Shown here one piece after another: positions 17,646 to 27,182 of a stretch of DNA of 64,000 nucleotides (positions are counted from its first letter, which is position 1; every line of letters starts with the position of its first letter). The translations under genes and the position numbers were made by a program. The DNA is taken from assembly GCF_028595285.1 (NCBI RefSeq), contig NZ_JAQQXQ010000007.1, positions 124,001-188,000 on the forward strand. Reading direction: 5' to 3'. The DNA comes from Erythrobacter fulvus. Lineage in GTDB: Bacteria > Pseudomonadota > Alphaproteobacteria > Sphingomonadales > Sphingomonadaceae. The notes under the pieces are model-generated. The model searched no databases and was not told the DNA's origin. It saw only the letters and a program-made list of their open reading frames with translations.

Positions 17646-17891
17646 ATGGCCAAGGAAGAACTCCTCGAAATGCGCGGGCGTGTGGTTGAGTTGCTGCCCA
17701 ATGCGATGTTCCGGGTGGAGCTTGAAAACGGCCATGAAGTGCTCGGCCACACTGCAGGCAAGATGCGCAAGAACCGCATCCGCGTACTGGTGGGTGACGA
17801 AGTGCTGTGCGAGTTGACGCCTTACGATCTTACCAAGGCGCGCATCACCTACCGCTTCATGCCGGGTCGCGGCGGCCCCGGTCCGCAGTAA
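17646..17891 (+). CDS. infA: Translation initiation factor IF-1
   Basis: An 81-residue OB-fold protein, [20 protein letters not shown] onward, with the conserved [23 protein letters not shown] core. IF-1 occupies the ribosomal A site during initiation. It is about nine residues longer than the E. coli protein because of a C-terminal GRGGPGPQ tail. AAAAGGAA precedes the ATG. It heads a run of co-directional genes: infA, maf, RNase, yacG. Confidence 0.98.
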   Translation: MAKEELLEMRGRVVELLPNAMFRVELENGHEVLGHTAGKMRKNRIRVLVGDEVLCELTPYDLTKARITYRFMPGRGGPGPQ

Positions 17892-17906
17892 TTGCCCGCT
17901 GCCCTG

Positions 17907-18479
17907 ATGGGCGCGCTGCATCTCACCCTTGCCTCGGCCTCGCCCCGGCGGCGCGAACTGCTCGCGCGGCTCGGACTTGGGCCCGATGCCGTTACCCCGG
18001 CCGATATCGACGAGACCCCGCTGAAGGGCGAACTGCCGCGCGCCTATGCGCTGCGCATGGGCCGCGAAAAGGCGCTGGCGATCAATGCGCCGGGCTTCGT
18101 GCTGGCTGGCGACACGGTGGTCGCGGTAGGCCGACGCATCCTGCCTAAAACCGAGTCCGAGACCGAGGCGCGCGCCTGCCTCGAACTGATGAGCGGCAGG
18201 CGGCATCAGGTGCTTTCCAGCGTCGTTCTACGTGCGCCTGATGGCACCTTGCGGGAACGGCTAAGCGAAACGGTGGTACGCTTCAAGCGGTTGTCGCATG
18301 AAGAAATCGATGCCTATCTTGCGGGCGGTGAATGGCACGGCAAGGCGGGCGGCTATGCTATCCAGGGCGCGGCCGAGGGTCTGGTCGAATGGATAAGAGG
18401 CAGCCATTCCGGCGTAATGGGCCTGCCGCTCTACGAGACGCGGGCGCTGCTGAAATCGGCTGGGTTCGCGATTGGCTGA
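17907..18479 (+). CDS. Maf family nucleoside triphosphate pyrophosphatase
   Basis: The 190-residue protein starts MGALHLTLASASPRRRELL, the Maf signature, and has VLAGDTVVAVGRRILPK and GYAIQGAAEGLVEWIRGSHSGVMGLPL. Maf proteins hydrolyse non-canonical or modified NTPs (dTTP/UTP or m7GTP types) and are linked to division arrest and house-cleaning. ATG 17907 is 15 bases after the infA stop; a TTG directly after the stop is possible but less likely. Its 3' end overlaps the RNase gene by 8 bases. Confidence 0.95.
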   Translation: MGALHLTLASASPRRRELLARLGLGPDAVTPADIDETPLKGELPRAYALRMGREKALAINAPGFVLAGDTVVAVGRRILPKTESETEARACLELMSGRRHQVLSSVVLRAPDGTLRERLSETVVRFKRLSHEEIDAYLAGGEWHGKAGGYAIQGAAEGLVEWIRGSHSGVMGLPLYETRALLKSAGFAIG

Positions 18480-19431
18480 GTGGCTGATCGAGGACGGCAT
18501 CGCCGAACGCCGCGCTTTGCTGGTCGAAGGCGAACGGGTGCTTGCTGCGCGGGTCGTATGGCCGGGCGAGTTGACCGCCGGGGCCCGCTGCACCGGCAGG
18601 CTTTCCGCCAAGTTGAAGGGTACACGGCGCGGGCTCGCACAACTCGATAACGGCACCGAGGCGCTTGTCGATCACTTGCCGCCCCCCGTGACCGAAGGAC
18701 AGACACTCGATCTCGTCATCACCCGCGCCCCGCTGGCCGAACGCGGCAGGTTGAAGCTCGCGCAGGCGCGGGTCGCCGGTGCCGACACCGCCCTTCCGCC
18801 CCCGTCCTTTCCCGTGGGCCGCAGCGTTCGCCGCTTCCCCGCCGGCCTGTGGGAGGAGGTGTGGCACGCAGCGTCCTCGGCCAGTCTCGAATTTTCGGAC
18901 GGCGAAATCCTTGTCAGCGTCACGCCTGCTATGACGCTGATCGATATCGACGGGACGGGTGATCCCCGCAGCCTTGCGCTGGCGGCGGTTCCGGCGATTG
19001 CCGATGCGCTCGCCTGGTTCGACATCGGCGGCAATATCGGGATAGATTTTCCCACGCTTGCCGCCAAAACTGATCGCCGTGCTGTCGACGAGGCGCTCGG
19101 CGCCGCGCTGGCCGAATGGCCGCACGAACGCACGGCGATGAATGGCTTCGGATTCGTCCAGCTCGTGGCGCGGCTTGAAGGGCCTTCGCTGCTGCACCGA
19201 TTTGCGACTGCCCGGCTTGGTATGGCGGCGCGCATGGCACTGCGCCGGGCGGAACTGGCGGCGGAAGGGACAGGGCGGGTGTTGCTGCTGACGGTTCACC
19301 CCGCGCTAAAGCCGAAACTCAAGGAAGCATGGCTCGCCGAACTCGCCCGCCGGACGGGGCGCGAAGTGCGCGTGGAAAGCGATCCCGGACTTGCCATCGA
19401 AGCCGCCCATGCCCAGTTGGTGGAAGCATGA
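18472..19431 (+). CDS. Ribonuclease E/G-like protein
   Basis: A 319-residue protein resembling the catalytic core of RNase E/G: MAEWLIEDGIAERRALLVEG at the start, an S1-like early segment (GRLSAKLKGTRRGLAQLD), and ITLIDIDG-type acidic site seen here as MTLIDIDGTGDP, followed by GNIGIDF. It is far shorter than RNase E and lacks the zinc-link cysteines and C-terminal scaffold. TTG 18472 is taken as the start since it gives the family N-terminus; it overlaps the maf stop. It probably processes RNA in the cytoplasm. ATGA coupling links it to yacG. Confidence 0.85.
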   Translation: MAEWLIEDGIAERRALLVEGERVLAARVVWPGELTAGARCTGRLSAKLKGTRRGLAQLDNGTEALVDHLPPPVTEGQTLDLVITRAPLAERGRLKLAQARVAGADTALPPPSFPVGRSVRRFPAGLWEEVWHAASSASLEFSDGEILVSVTPAMTLIDIDGTGDPRSLALAAVPAIADALAWFDIGGNIGIDFPTLAAKTDRRAVDEALGAALAEWPHERTAMNGFGFVQLVARLEGPSLLHRFATARLGMAARMALRRAELAAEGTGRVLLLTVHPALKPKLKEAWLAELARRTGREVRVESDPGLAIEAAHAQLVEA

Positions 19432-19613
19432 CCGCTAAGACCAAACCCTGCCCGATCTGCCGCAAGCCGCGGGTCGAGGAGTTTCATCCCTTTTGCTCCC
19501 AGCGCTGCCGCGACCGCGATCTGGCGCGCTGGTTCTCCGATTCCTACACCGTCCCGGGCCCGCCTGCCGACCCGGAGGAAATCGCGCAGGAAAGCTGGCG
19601 CGAACAGGAATGA
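19428..19613 (+). CDS. yacG: DNA gyrase inhibitor YacG (zinc protein)
   Basis: A 61-residue zinc-finger protein with CPIC and CSQRC pairs forming the C-X2-C...C-X3-C metal site, then RDRDLARWFSDSY, the family signature. E. coli YacG binds GyrB and blocks gyrase. The ATG overlaps the RNase stop as ATGA. It ends the infA-maf-RNase-yacG run and lies just before tRNA-Phe. Confidence 0.93.
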   Translation: MTAKTKPCPICRKPRVEEFHPFCSQRCRDRDLARWFSDSYTVPGPPADPEEIAQESWREQE

Positions 19614-19735
19614 ACGCTGCGCGCAATATTCGTGTCGGCGGGGAACAAAACCCCCTTGCCAACCCGCCACGCCTTCGCCATAGGGCCGCTCTCATTTGCT
19701 CGCCGGGTTTTCGCAGCCCGTCGCTCGCAGCGAAT

Positions 19736-19810
19736 GCCCGAGTAGCTCAGGGGTAGAGCAGCGGATTGAAAATCCGCGTGTCGGTGGTTCAAATCCGCCC
19801 TCGGGCACCA
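19736..19810 (+). tRNA. tRNA-Phe (GAA)
   Basis: A 75-base cloverleaf. The acceptor stem is GCCCGAG with CTCGGGC. The D-arm is GCTC...GAGC. The anticodon stem-loop is GCGGA-TTGAAAA-TCCGC with anticodon GAA. The T-loop is TTCAAAT, and CCA is encoded. It lies 39 bases before purC, so the purC ribosome site follows closely. Confidence 0.97.
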
Positions 19811-19849
19811 TTCGCTGAAAAGGGCCGAGCGCCCAAAGGGAAAGTGCCA

Positions 19850-20653
19850 ATGTCCCGCCGCACCAAGATCTACGAAGGCAAGGCCAAGATCCTTTACGAA
19901 GGCCCCGAGCCCGGCACGCTGATCCAGTATTTCAAAGATGATGCGACCGCCTTCAACGCCGAGAAGAAGGGCACGATCGCCGGCAAGGGCGTGATCAACA
20001 ACCGCATTTCCGAGCATGTGTTCACGCGCCTCGGCCACATTGGCATCCCCACCCACTTCATCCGCCGCCTCAACATGCGCGAGCAGCTGATCCGGCAGGT
20101 CGAGATCATCCCGCTCGAAGTGGTGGTGCGCAACGTCGCCGCCGGTTCGATCAGCAAACGCCTGGGCATCGAGGAAGGCGAACCGCTGCCGCATACGCTG
20201 ATCGAATATTACTACAAGGACGATGCGCTGGGCGATCCGCTGGTCGCGGAGGAGCACATCGCCTGCTTCAACTGGTGCAGCAACGAAGAGATGCATGACA
20301 TTTCCTCGATGGCGATCCGCATCAACGATTTTCTGTGCGGACTGTTTGCCGCGATCGACATCCGCCTGATCGACTTCAAGCTGGAATTCGGACGGCTCTA
20401 TGACGGCGATTACAGCCGCGTGATCCTCGCCGACGAGATCAGCCCTGACGGCTGCCGCTTGTGGGACATGGCGACCGGCGAAAAGCTCGACAAGGACCGC
20501 TTCCGCCGCGATCTGGGCGGCGAGGAAGAGGCCTATCGCGAAGTCGCCCGCCGTCTCGGGCTGCTCAATGCCGAAGACAACGGCCCGGGCGAGGTGTTCG
20601 ACCTGTCGCACGCCCGCTCGCGCCTGCGCGGGCCACCACCGCTCAAGAAATAG
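19850..20653 (+). CDS. purC: Phosphoribosylaminoimidazole-succinocarboxamide synthase
   Basis: SAICAR synthase joins aspartate to CAIR in purine synthesis, using ATP. The 267-residue protein shows [46 protein letters not shown], and [10 protein letters not shown] with [15 protein letters not shown]. The length is slightly above the bacterial type of about 240. ATG 19850 gives the family N-terminus. Next in the pathway, purS and purQ are 5.6 kb downstream, separated by an M16 protease and a TonB receptor. Confidence 0.97.
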   Translation: MSRRTKIYEGKAKILYEGPEPGTLIQYFKDDATAFNAEKKGTIAGKGVINNRISEHVFTRLGHIGIPTHFIRRLNMREQLIRQVEIIPLEVVVRNVAAGSISKRLGIEEGEPLPHTLIEYYYKDDALGDPLVAEEHIACFNWCSNEEMHDISSMAIRINDFLCGLFAAIDIRLIDFKLEFGRLYDGDYSRVILADEISPDGCRLWDMATGEKLDKDRFRRDLGGEEEAYREVARRLGLLNAEDNGPGEVFDLSHARSRLRGPPPLKK

Positions 20654-20723
20654 GCTGACAGCCCGGTTTCAGCCGCTAGTCTCTCTCGTCACGCCAATGG
20701 GCCGAGAGAGACGTCTGATATCG

Positions 20724-23609
20724 ATGCGGAATTTTTCCCTTGTCGCCAGCATGATGCTGGCCCTGTCGCCGCTTGCATTCACCACTGCGCTGGTCGCACA
20801 GGATGCCCCAGCTGCCGAAGCGCCTGCTGCCACCAGGGCCCCCGCCCCGGTTTGGGCCTTCGAGACCAGCGATGTGCCGGTCGACCCCGGCTACACCTTC
20901 GGCCAACTGCCCAACGGGATGCGCTACGTCATCCGCCAGAACGCCACGCCCGCGGGCACCGCGCTGGTGCGCATGCGGATCGATTCGGGCGCGCTGGACG
21001 AGACCGACAGCGAGCGCGGGCTATCGCACTATCTCGAGCACATGGCCTTCAATGGGTCGAAGGGCATCCCAGAGGGCGAGATGGTCAAGCTGCTCGAGCG
21101 TGAGGGGCTGGCCTTCGGCGCGGATACCAATGCCTCGACCGGCTTCGAGGCGATCACCTACATGCTCAATCTACCGCGCAATGACGAAGCGCTGCTCGGC
21201 ACCGCGCTGATGCTGATGCGCGAGACCGCGAGCGAGCTGACCATCTCCGAAGACGCGGTGGCGCGTGAACGGGGCGTGATCCTCGCCGAACGGCGCGACC
21301 GGGCGGGCTTCCAGCTGCGCAACTACGAAGACAACGCCGCTTTCCTCGCCCCCGGCGCGCGCTATACCGAGCGCCTGCCGATCGGCACGGCCGAAGTGCT
21401 CGAAAACGCCACCGCCGCCCAAATCCGCGCGCTTTACGAGCGCACCTATCGCCCGGCCAACACGGTACTCGTGGTGGTCGGCGACTTCCCGGTCGAGGTG
21501 GTCGAGGCCGCCATCCGCGAACGCTTTGCCAGCTGGGCGCCCGCCCCTGCCCCCGCCGAGCCAGAGGCCGGGCCGATCGACGTGACGGCCAAGGGCCTGA
21601 CCGACATCCACATTGATCCCGCCCTGCCCGAAAGCGTCACCATCAGCCGCCTCGCCCCTTGGCGCGACGATCCGGATACCATTGCGAACCGCCGCGCCGC
21701 TGCGCTGCGCAGCCTCGGCTACGCGATCATCAACCGCCGCCTTGCGCGACTAGCGCGCGGGGCCGATGCGCCCTTCCGGAGCGCGGGCTTCGGCACCGCC
21801 GACATCTTCGAAGATGCGCGCATCACCAGCCTCAGCATCAACAGCGCCGATGGCGAGTGGAACAAGGGCGTCCTCGCCGCGGTGCGCGAGGTCAATCAGG
21901 CGCTGACCTTCGGCTTCACCCAAGTCGAAGTCGACGAACAGCTCGCCAATCGGCGAACCGCGCTGGAAAATGCGGTAAAATCCGCCGACACGCGCGGTAA
22001 CAACGTGTTTGTCGGCGCAGCGCTGGCGCTGGCAGGGAACGAACGGGTGCCGGTGACCCCCGAATGGCAACTCGCCGAGTTCGAGCGGCTCGCCCCAGAA
22101 ATGACCCCGCAGGCGCTATGGGAGGCAGTGCGGGAGGATGCCGCGCCGCTCGCAGAGCCGCTGATCCGCTTCACCGGCCGCACCTCGCCCGAAGGCGGCG
22201 AAGTTGCGCTGCGCAGCGCCTTTGGCGAGGGCATGGCGCTCGCCATCACCGCGCCGGTCGACAATGGCCCGCTGGCCTTCGCCTACACCGATTTCGGCAC
22301 GCCGGGCACGGTGGTCAGCGACACAGTCGAACCGTTGCTGGACCTCAGGCAGATCCGCTTCGACAACGGCGTCAGGCTGACGATCAGAAAAACCGACGTA
22401 CGCAAGGATCGTATCGGAGTTACGCTCGCAGTGGACGGCGGCGATCTGATGAACACCCGCGAAGCGCCTCTGGCAACCTATCTCACCGCGGCCCTGCCCT
22501 CCGGCGGCCTTGGCAAGCATAGTCAGGACGAGATCACCAGCGTGCTTGCCGGGCGCAGCGTCGGCTTCGATCTCAACAGCAGCACCGATGCCTTCACCAC
22601 TTCGGTGATTACCACGCCGCGCGACCTGACGCTGCAATTGCAGGTCATGGCCGCAACTCTGACCGATCCGGGCTACCGGGCCGAAGGGGTCGAGCGGTTC
22701 CGCAAGAACATCGACAACTTCTTCAATACGCTCGATTCCACTCCGGGCAGGGCGCTGGCGGCGGCGAGCGGGGGCATCCTGTCGGACAACGACCCACGCT
22801 TTACCCTGCAACCGCGCGAGGCCTTCTTCGCGCTCGATTACGAACAACTGCGCAGCGCGATCGGCGACCGGTTGGCGAACGGCGCGATCGAGGTGGCGCT
22901 GGTCGGCGATCTCGACGAGGAAGCCGCCATCGCGGCGGTCGCTTCGACCCTGGGCGCACTGCCGAAACGCGAGGCAGCGTTCAATCCGCGCAGCGACAAC
23001 CGCGACCGCAGCTTCACCACCACGCGGGGCGAACGGGTGCTGACCCACACCGGCGAGCCTGATCAGGCCCTGCTGCAATGGCATTGGCCTACCACCGACG
23101 ACAGCGATCACGGCGAGACTCTGCGGCTCGATTTGTTGTCGCGCATCGTCCGGCTGGAACTGACCGACAGGCTGCGCGAGGAGCTGGGGCAGGCCTATTC
23201 CCCCTCGGCCGGGTCGCAGCCGAGCCATTACTATCCCGGCTATGGCGTATTCATCATCAGCGCCTCGGTCGCCGCCGACCAGCGCGCGGCCACGCAGGCT
23301 GCGGTCGATGCGCTGATTGCCGATCTACGCGCATCGCCGCTCGACGCCGATGTGATCGAACGCGCGCGCAAACCCTATCTGGAGGATTACAACAATGCCC
23401 TCAAGGATCTGGGCGGCTGGATCAGGCTTGCCTCGCGCGCGCAGAGCGAGCCGGAGCGCCTTGAACGGTTCAAGGCGACGCCCGCGGTAATGGCGGCGAT
23501 CACCCCCGAGGACATCCACCAGACCGCGCTCAAATATCTCGATCCCGCGGGCGCGGTGGCCTTCACCGTCATCCCCGAAGCAGCTGCGACCGCCGCGACG
23601 GCCGATTAG
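20724..23609 (+). CDS. Exported M16 family zinc metalloprotease (pitrilysin-like)
   Basis: The 961-residue protein has a signal peptide (MRNFSLVASMMLALSPLAFTTALVAQ) followed by a Pro/Ala linker and two M16 halves. The inverted zinc motif HYLEH lies at about residues 102-106 in GLSHYLEHMAFNGSKG, and the distal Glu is in the ARERGVILAERRDR region. The second half is inactive, as usual. The size fits PqqL-type single-chain periplasmic proteases. ATG 20724 was chosen for the signal peptide; the frame is open further upstream. The role may be degrading peptides or imported proteins; it is convergent with a TonB receptor, which suits PqqL-like function but does not prove it. Confidence 0.93.
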   Translation: MRNFSLVASMMLALSPLAFTTALVAQDAPAAEAPAATRAPAPVWAFETSDVPVDPGYTFGQLPNGMRYVIRQNATPAGTALVRMRIDSGALDETDSERGLSHYLEHMAFNGSKGIPEGEMVKLLEREGLAFGADTNASTGFEAITYMLNLPRNDEALLGTALMLMRETASELTISEDAVARERGVILAERRDRAGFQLRNYEDNAAFLAPGARYTERLPIGTAEVLENATAAQIRALYERTYRPANTVLVVVGDFPVEVVEAAIRERFASWAPAPAPAEPEAGPIDVTAKGLTDIHIDPALPESVTISRLAPWRDDPDTIANRRAAALRSLGYAIINRRLARLARGADAPFRSAGFGTADIFEDARITSLSINSADGEWNKGVLAAVREVNQALTFGFTQVEVDEQLANRRTALENAVKSADTRGNNVFVGAALALAGNERVPVTPEWQLAEFERLAPEMTPQALWEAVREDAAPLAEPLIRFTGRTSPEGGEVALRSAFGEGMALAITAPVDNGPLAFAYTDFGTPGTVVSDTVEPLLDLRQIRFDNGVRLTIRKTDVRKDRIGVTLAVDGGDLMNTREAPLATYLTAALPSGGLGKHSQDEITSVLAGRSVGFDLNSSTDAFTTSVITTPRDLTLQLQVMAATLTDPGYRAEGVERFRKNIDNFFNTLDSTPGRALAAASGGILSDNDPRFTLQPREAFFALDYEQLRSAIGDRLANGAIEVALVGDLDEEAAIAAVASTLGALPKREAAFNPRSDNRDRSFTTTRGERVLTHTGEPDQALLQWHWPTTDDSDHGETLRLDLLSRIVRLELTDRLREELGQAYSPSAGSQPSHYYPGYGVFIISASVAADQRAATQAAVDALIADLRASPLDADVIERARKPYLEDYNNALKDLGGWIRLASRAQSEPERLERFKATPAVMAAITPEDIHQTALKYLDPAGAVAFTVIPEAAATAATAD

Positions 23610-23620
23610 CAGGCAAAGAA

Positions 23621-23650
23621 AAAGCCGGCAGGTCGCCCCCTGCCGGCTTT
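23621..23650. terminator. Bidirectional terminator between M16 protease and TonB receptor
   Basis: A 12-bp perfect stem, AAAGCCGGCAGG and CCTGCCGGCTTT, with a 6-base loop. A-run and T-run flank it on both sides, so it can terminate transcripts from either direction. Confidence 0.88.
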
Positions 23651-23686
23651 CCCCTTTGCGGCGCGCCCCCGAGAGGGCGCATACCC

Positions 23687-25933
23687 TCAGTACTTCACGC
23701 CGAATGATACGCCGATCACGCGCGGATCGTTGACGAAGGCGGTGTTGTTGTTGAAGTCCACCACGCCCAGCACATTGTCTTCATTGGTAATGTTGCGGGC
23801 GAAGGCGGCCAGTTCCCACTCGCCATTATTGCCCGAATAACCCACCCGCAGGCCGCCTTCGATGCGGCTGCCGGCGTTGAATTCGCGGCTTTCGTACAGC
23901 AGGAAGTTGGTCTCGCCGAGATAGGTCCAGTCGGTGAAGATGAAGAATTCACCGCTATTGCCCACCGGGATGCCGTAGCGCGCGGTCAGATCGCCGCTCC
24001 ATTCGGGCGCATTGGGGAACGGGTTGCCGCCCACCAGCGCACGGGTGGTACCGCCGATGTCCACGGTCGGATCGGTCACGGTGCACTGCGCACAAATGCC
24101 GACGGCAAGCGCGTTATCCTTGATCTCGGTGTTGTTGTAGGCGACCCCAAGCGTCACAAGGAATTCCGGCGTGATCTGGAACGCGCTGTCGAGTTCGAAG
24201 CCGTAAGCCTCGCCCTTGTTGGCGTTGATCAGCTGGACGAGATTGCCTGCCCCGCCCACGGCCGTGAACTGCGGATCCTCGACGGTGTAATAGAAGACAG
24301 CACCGTTCAGCCGCACGCGGCGATCGGCCAGCTCGGTCTTGAAACCGACTTCGTAGGACGTGATGTTTTCCGACTGCGCCACCGACGGAGCCGAGAAGAA
24401 CGCGACGTCGCGGCCCTGAATGGTCGGCCCGCGGAACGAGTTGGCGATCTTGGCATAGACGCTGGCGTCATCCGACACATCGGCGAACAGGGCGATGTCC
24501 CAGTCGAACTGATCATCCTGCACGCTGACCGGCTGCGGCGCGGCGCCCGACACTACGAAGAAATCCTTCTGATCGTCGGTGTAGCGCAGGCCGCCGGTTA
24601 CCTTCAGGCTATCGGTCAGTGCATAGGAAAGCTGCCCGAACAGCGCCCAGGCTTCGTTGGTGTGGTTGACGGTGACCGGCGGCGGGAAGGTGAAGCCGAC
24701 GGTGGTGACGTCGAAATCGCTTTCGAAGTAGAAACCGCCGACCTGCCAGCTCAGCGGGCCGTCGCCGTTCGAAGCAAGGCGGATTTCCTGCGTGTACTGT
24801 TCAAGGTCGATCGAATCCTGCGTGTCGGACGGGAACGGGATGAAGCCCGGGCCCATCACCGGCAGGAACGACGCGCCGAAGCCGCCATCGACATCGCCGC
24901 GGCTCGAACCTTCGCTGGTCCAGTAGCTGCCGATTGAGGTCAGTGTGGCGAAGTCGAATTCGTAGGAGGTGTTCAAGGTGACGCCGAACTGCTGGTAGTT
25001 CGCCTTGTTCCCGCCGCCCGCATCATAGAACACCGTGTCGCGATCGTAATTGTCGTTCAGCTTGTTGGTGTTGGTCGGCTGGTTGGCGGTCGGCCCGAGC
25101 ACGTTAGCGCGGAAGAAAGTGGAGGAACCGTCCAGATCGCGGAAGTTAACCGACGCATTCATGCTGAAACGCTCGGTCGGGGTGAACAACAGCTGTCCGC
25201 GCACCGCGAAATCGGTGAACCCGCCGAGCACGTCTTCCTCGCCCGTAAAGCCGTTGCTGATCCAGTCGCCGCGACGCTGGAGTTGGGCAGCGACACGGAA
25301 GGCCAGCACGTCTTCGACGATCGAGCCGCCGGCTGCGCCGCTCAGCGAAATGGTATCGAGACTGCCGAACGACATCGCGGCGCGCACGTCGGTCTCGTGG
25401 CTGGGCTTGATCGAATCGACCTTGACGATACCGGCCGGCGTATTGCGCCCGAACAGCGTGCCCTGCGGGCCGCGCAGCACTTCGATGCGTTCAACGTCGA
25501 AGATCGGGAAGCTCTTGAGCGTCACATTCTCGAGCACAACGTCATCGAGCAGCACCGAGACCGGCTGCGATGCGGCAAGATCGAAGTCCGTATTGCCGAG
25601 GCCGCGGATGTAGAAGCGCGGAGCCACACGGCCGTTCGAACTTTCGATGTTGAGGCCCGGCACCGAACCGGCCAGCGCGGTCACGTCGCCGGCGGCGCTG
25701 AAGATCGTATCGACACGGCCCTGATCGAGGATCTCGGCCGAAACCGCCACGTCCTGCAGGTTTTCCTGACGACGGTTGGCGGTGACGATGATCGTGGCAA
25801 GCTGGCCTTCTTCGCTGGCAGCAGACTCGCCGTCCTGCGCGGCGGCGGGTGCGGCAAAAGCAAAAGCGGCGGCGGCGGCAAGAATGGTCGATCCGGCCAG
25901 TGCGGCACGGTTGGCATGGAAACGCTGAGACAT
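23687..25933 (-). CDS. TonB-dependent receptor
   Basis: A 748-residue outer-membrane receptor. It has a signal peptide (ending AAPAAAQD), a TonB-box-like TIIVTANRRQENLQDVAVS, a plug with FYIRGLGNTD, VERIEVLRGPQGTLFGRNTPAG, and a beta-barrel ending in the aromatic VSFGVKY. The sequence is of the sphingomonad iron-siderophore/complex carbohydrate class; no ligand can be deduced. ATG 25933 follows AAGGGA. It is convergent with the M16 protease and divergent from purS. It interrupts the usual pur gene grouping. Confidence 0.93.
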   Translation of the reverse strand: MSQRFHANRAALAGSTILAAAAAFAFAAPAAAQDGESAASEEGQLATIIVTANRRQENLQDVAVSAEILDQGRVDTIFSAAGDVTALAGSVPGLNIESSNGRVAPRFYIRGLGNTDFDLAASQPVSVLLDDVVLENVTLKSFPIFDVERIEVLRGPQGTLFGRNTPAGIVKVDSIKPSHETDVRAAMSFGSLDTISLSGAAGGSIVEDVLAFRVAAQLQRRGDWISNGFTGEEDVLGGFTDFAVRGQLLFTPTERFSMNASVNFRDLDGSSTFFRANVLGPTANQPTNTNKLNDNYDRDTVFYDAGGGNKANYQQFGVTLNTSYEFDFATLTSIGSYWTSEGSSRGDVDGGFGASFLPVMGPGFIPFPSDTQDSIDLEQYTQEIRLASNGDGPLSWQVGGFYFESDFDVTTVGFTFPPPVTVNHTNEAWALFGQLSYALTDSLKVTGGLRYTDDQKDFFVVSGAAPQPVSVQDDQFDWDIALFADVSDDASVYAKIANSFRGPTIQGRDVAFFSAPSVAQSENITSYEVGFKTELADRRVRLNGAVFYYTVEDPQFTAVGGAGNLVQLINANKGEAYGFELDSAFQITPEFLVTLGVAYNNTEIKDNALAVGICAQCTVTDPTVDIGGTTRALVGGNPFPNAPEWSGDLTARYGIPVGNSGEFFIFTDWTYLGETNFLLYESREFNAGSRIEGGLRVGYSGNNGEWELAAFARNITNEDNVLGVVDFNNNTAFVNDPRVIGVSFGVKY

Positions 25934-26247
25934 CGGGCAAGTCCCTTTGGTTTGAAAGGAGAGAGTGGGCGCAGTTGAATGCGCTGACAGTTTTCTCCGA
26001 TTCGGGCGAGATTCGCGGGCGCCTTTGCGGGGCGAAACCGGGGCTCGGACGGCAATCTGTTTGCAGTTGTTGCATCGAAGTTACAGAAATTGCCGCAGTG
26101 CGACCGCTGTATGACCGAACCCGATTAGCCGGAGCGTTGCCCGCGCGCGGTGCAGAAGCCGCAGCGATGCGATTGCACCGCGGCGCGCGCACGCTATAGC
26201 GGCGCAAACATGCCCCCGGCCCACCCCTCAACGAGGAGCCCCTGCCC
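25934..26247. other. Divergent intergenic region, TonB receptor and purS
   Basis: A 314-base non-coding stretch. It holds the promoters of the receptor (left) and purS (right). GAGGAG before the purS ATG is the only clear site. No regulator motif, RNA gene or further ORF is convincing. Confidence 0.5.
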
Positions 26248-26490
26248 ATGAAAGTTCGCGTCCTTGTCCGTCTGAAGCCCGGCGTGCTCGATCCGCAGGG
26301 CCGCGCCGTGCACCATGCCCTCGAAGGCCTGGGCTTTGCCGGGGTCGAGGATGTGCGTGTGGGCCGTCTGATCGAACTCGATGTCGCCGATGATACGGAC
26401 CCGGCCGCACTCACCGAGATGTGCGAGAAGCTGCTTGCGAATACCGTGATTGAGAACTTCACGATCGAGACCGGCGAAGGAGGCAAGTGA
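26248..26490 (+). CDS. purS: Phosphoribosylformylglycinamidine synthase subunit PurS
   Basis: The 80-residue PurS subunit bridges PurL and PurQ in the three-part FGAM synthase, the fourth step of purine synthesis. The sequence [20 protein letters not shown] is diagnostic. GAGGAG precedes the ATG. Its stop overlaps the purQ start by one base (TGATG), so the two are coupled. The partner purL is not in the window. Confidence 0.97.
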   Translation: MKVRVLVRLKPGVLDPQGRAVHHALEGLGFAGVEDVRVGRLIELDVADDTDPAALTEMCEKLLANTVIENFTIETGEGGK

Positions 26491-27179
26491 TGGGCTTTCG
26501 CGCCGCCGTAATCACCTTTCCCGGCTCCAATTGCGACCGCGACATGGCGGTGGCGCTTGAGGCAGTTTCGGGCCAGCCCGCAATCCGCGTGTGGCATGGC
26601 GATGCCGACCTGCCCGACAGGCTCGATCTGATCGCCCTGCCCGGCGGCTTTTCCTACGGTGACTACCTGCGCTCGGGCGCAATGGCGGCGATGAGCCCGA
26701 TCATGCGCGCGGTGGTGGCTGCAGCAGAGCGCGGGGTACCGGTGCTGGGTGTGTGCAACGGCTTCCAGGTGCTTACCGAGGCACGCCTGCTGCCCGGCGC
26801 GCTGATGCGCAATGCCGGACAGCGCTTTATCTGCCGCACCGTCAAGCTGACCGTTGAGAACACGGATTCGCTGTTCACCGCGGGTTTTACCGCAGGCGAG
26901 GCGCTGCACATTCCGGTCGCCCATCATGATGGCAATTACTTCGCCGATAGCGAAACCCTCGACCGGCTCGAAGCCGAAGGCCGCATCGCTTTTCGCTATG
27001 CCGAGCCCGTCAATGGTTCGGCGCGCGACATTGCCGGGGTGCTGAGCGAAAATGGACGTGTGCTGGGCATGATGCCGCATCCCGAACGCGCAATCGAACC
27101 GGCTGCAGTGACGGCACTGGGAGGCGCGGATGGTCGTCGGTTGTTCGAGAACATCCTTTCGGCGCTCGCCAGCGCCTAA
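26490..27179 (+). CDS. purQ: Phosphoribosylformylglycinamidine synthase, glutaminase subunit PurQ
   Basis: The 229-residue class I amidotransferase releases ammonia from glutamine for the FGAM synthase. It starts [18 protein letters not shown] and has [36 protein letters not shown] (nucleophile Cys) and GMMPHPERA (His and Glu). The ATG at 26490 overlaps the purS stop. The length matches the family. A GTG one codon earlier is possible. Confidence 0.97.
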   Translation: MGFRAAVITFPGSNCDRDMAVALEAVSGQPAIRVWHGDADLPDRLDLIALPGGFSYGDYLRSGAMAAMSPIMRAVVAAAERGVPVLGVCNGFQVLTEARLLPGALMRNAGQRFICRTVKLTVENTDSLFTAGFTAGEALHIPVAHHDGNYFADSETLDRLEAEGRIAFRYAEPVNGSARDIAGVLSENGRVLGMMPHPERAIEPAAVTALGGADGRRLFENILSALASA

Positions 27180-27182
27180 GGA

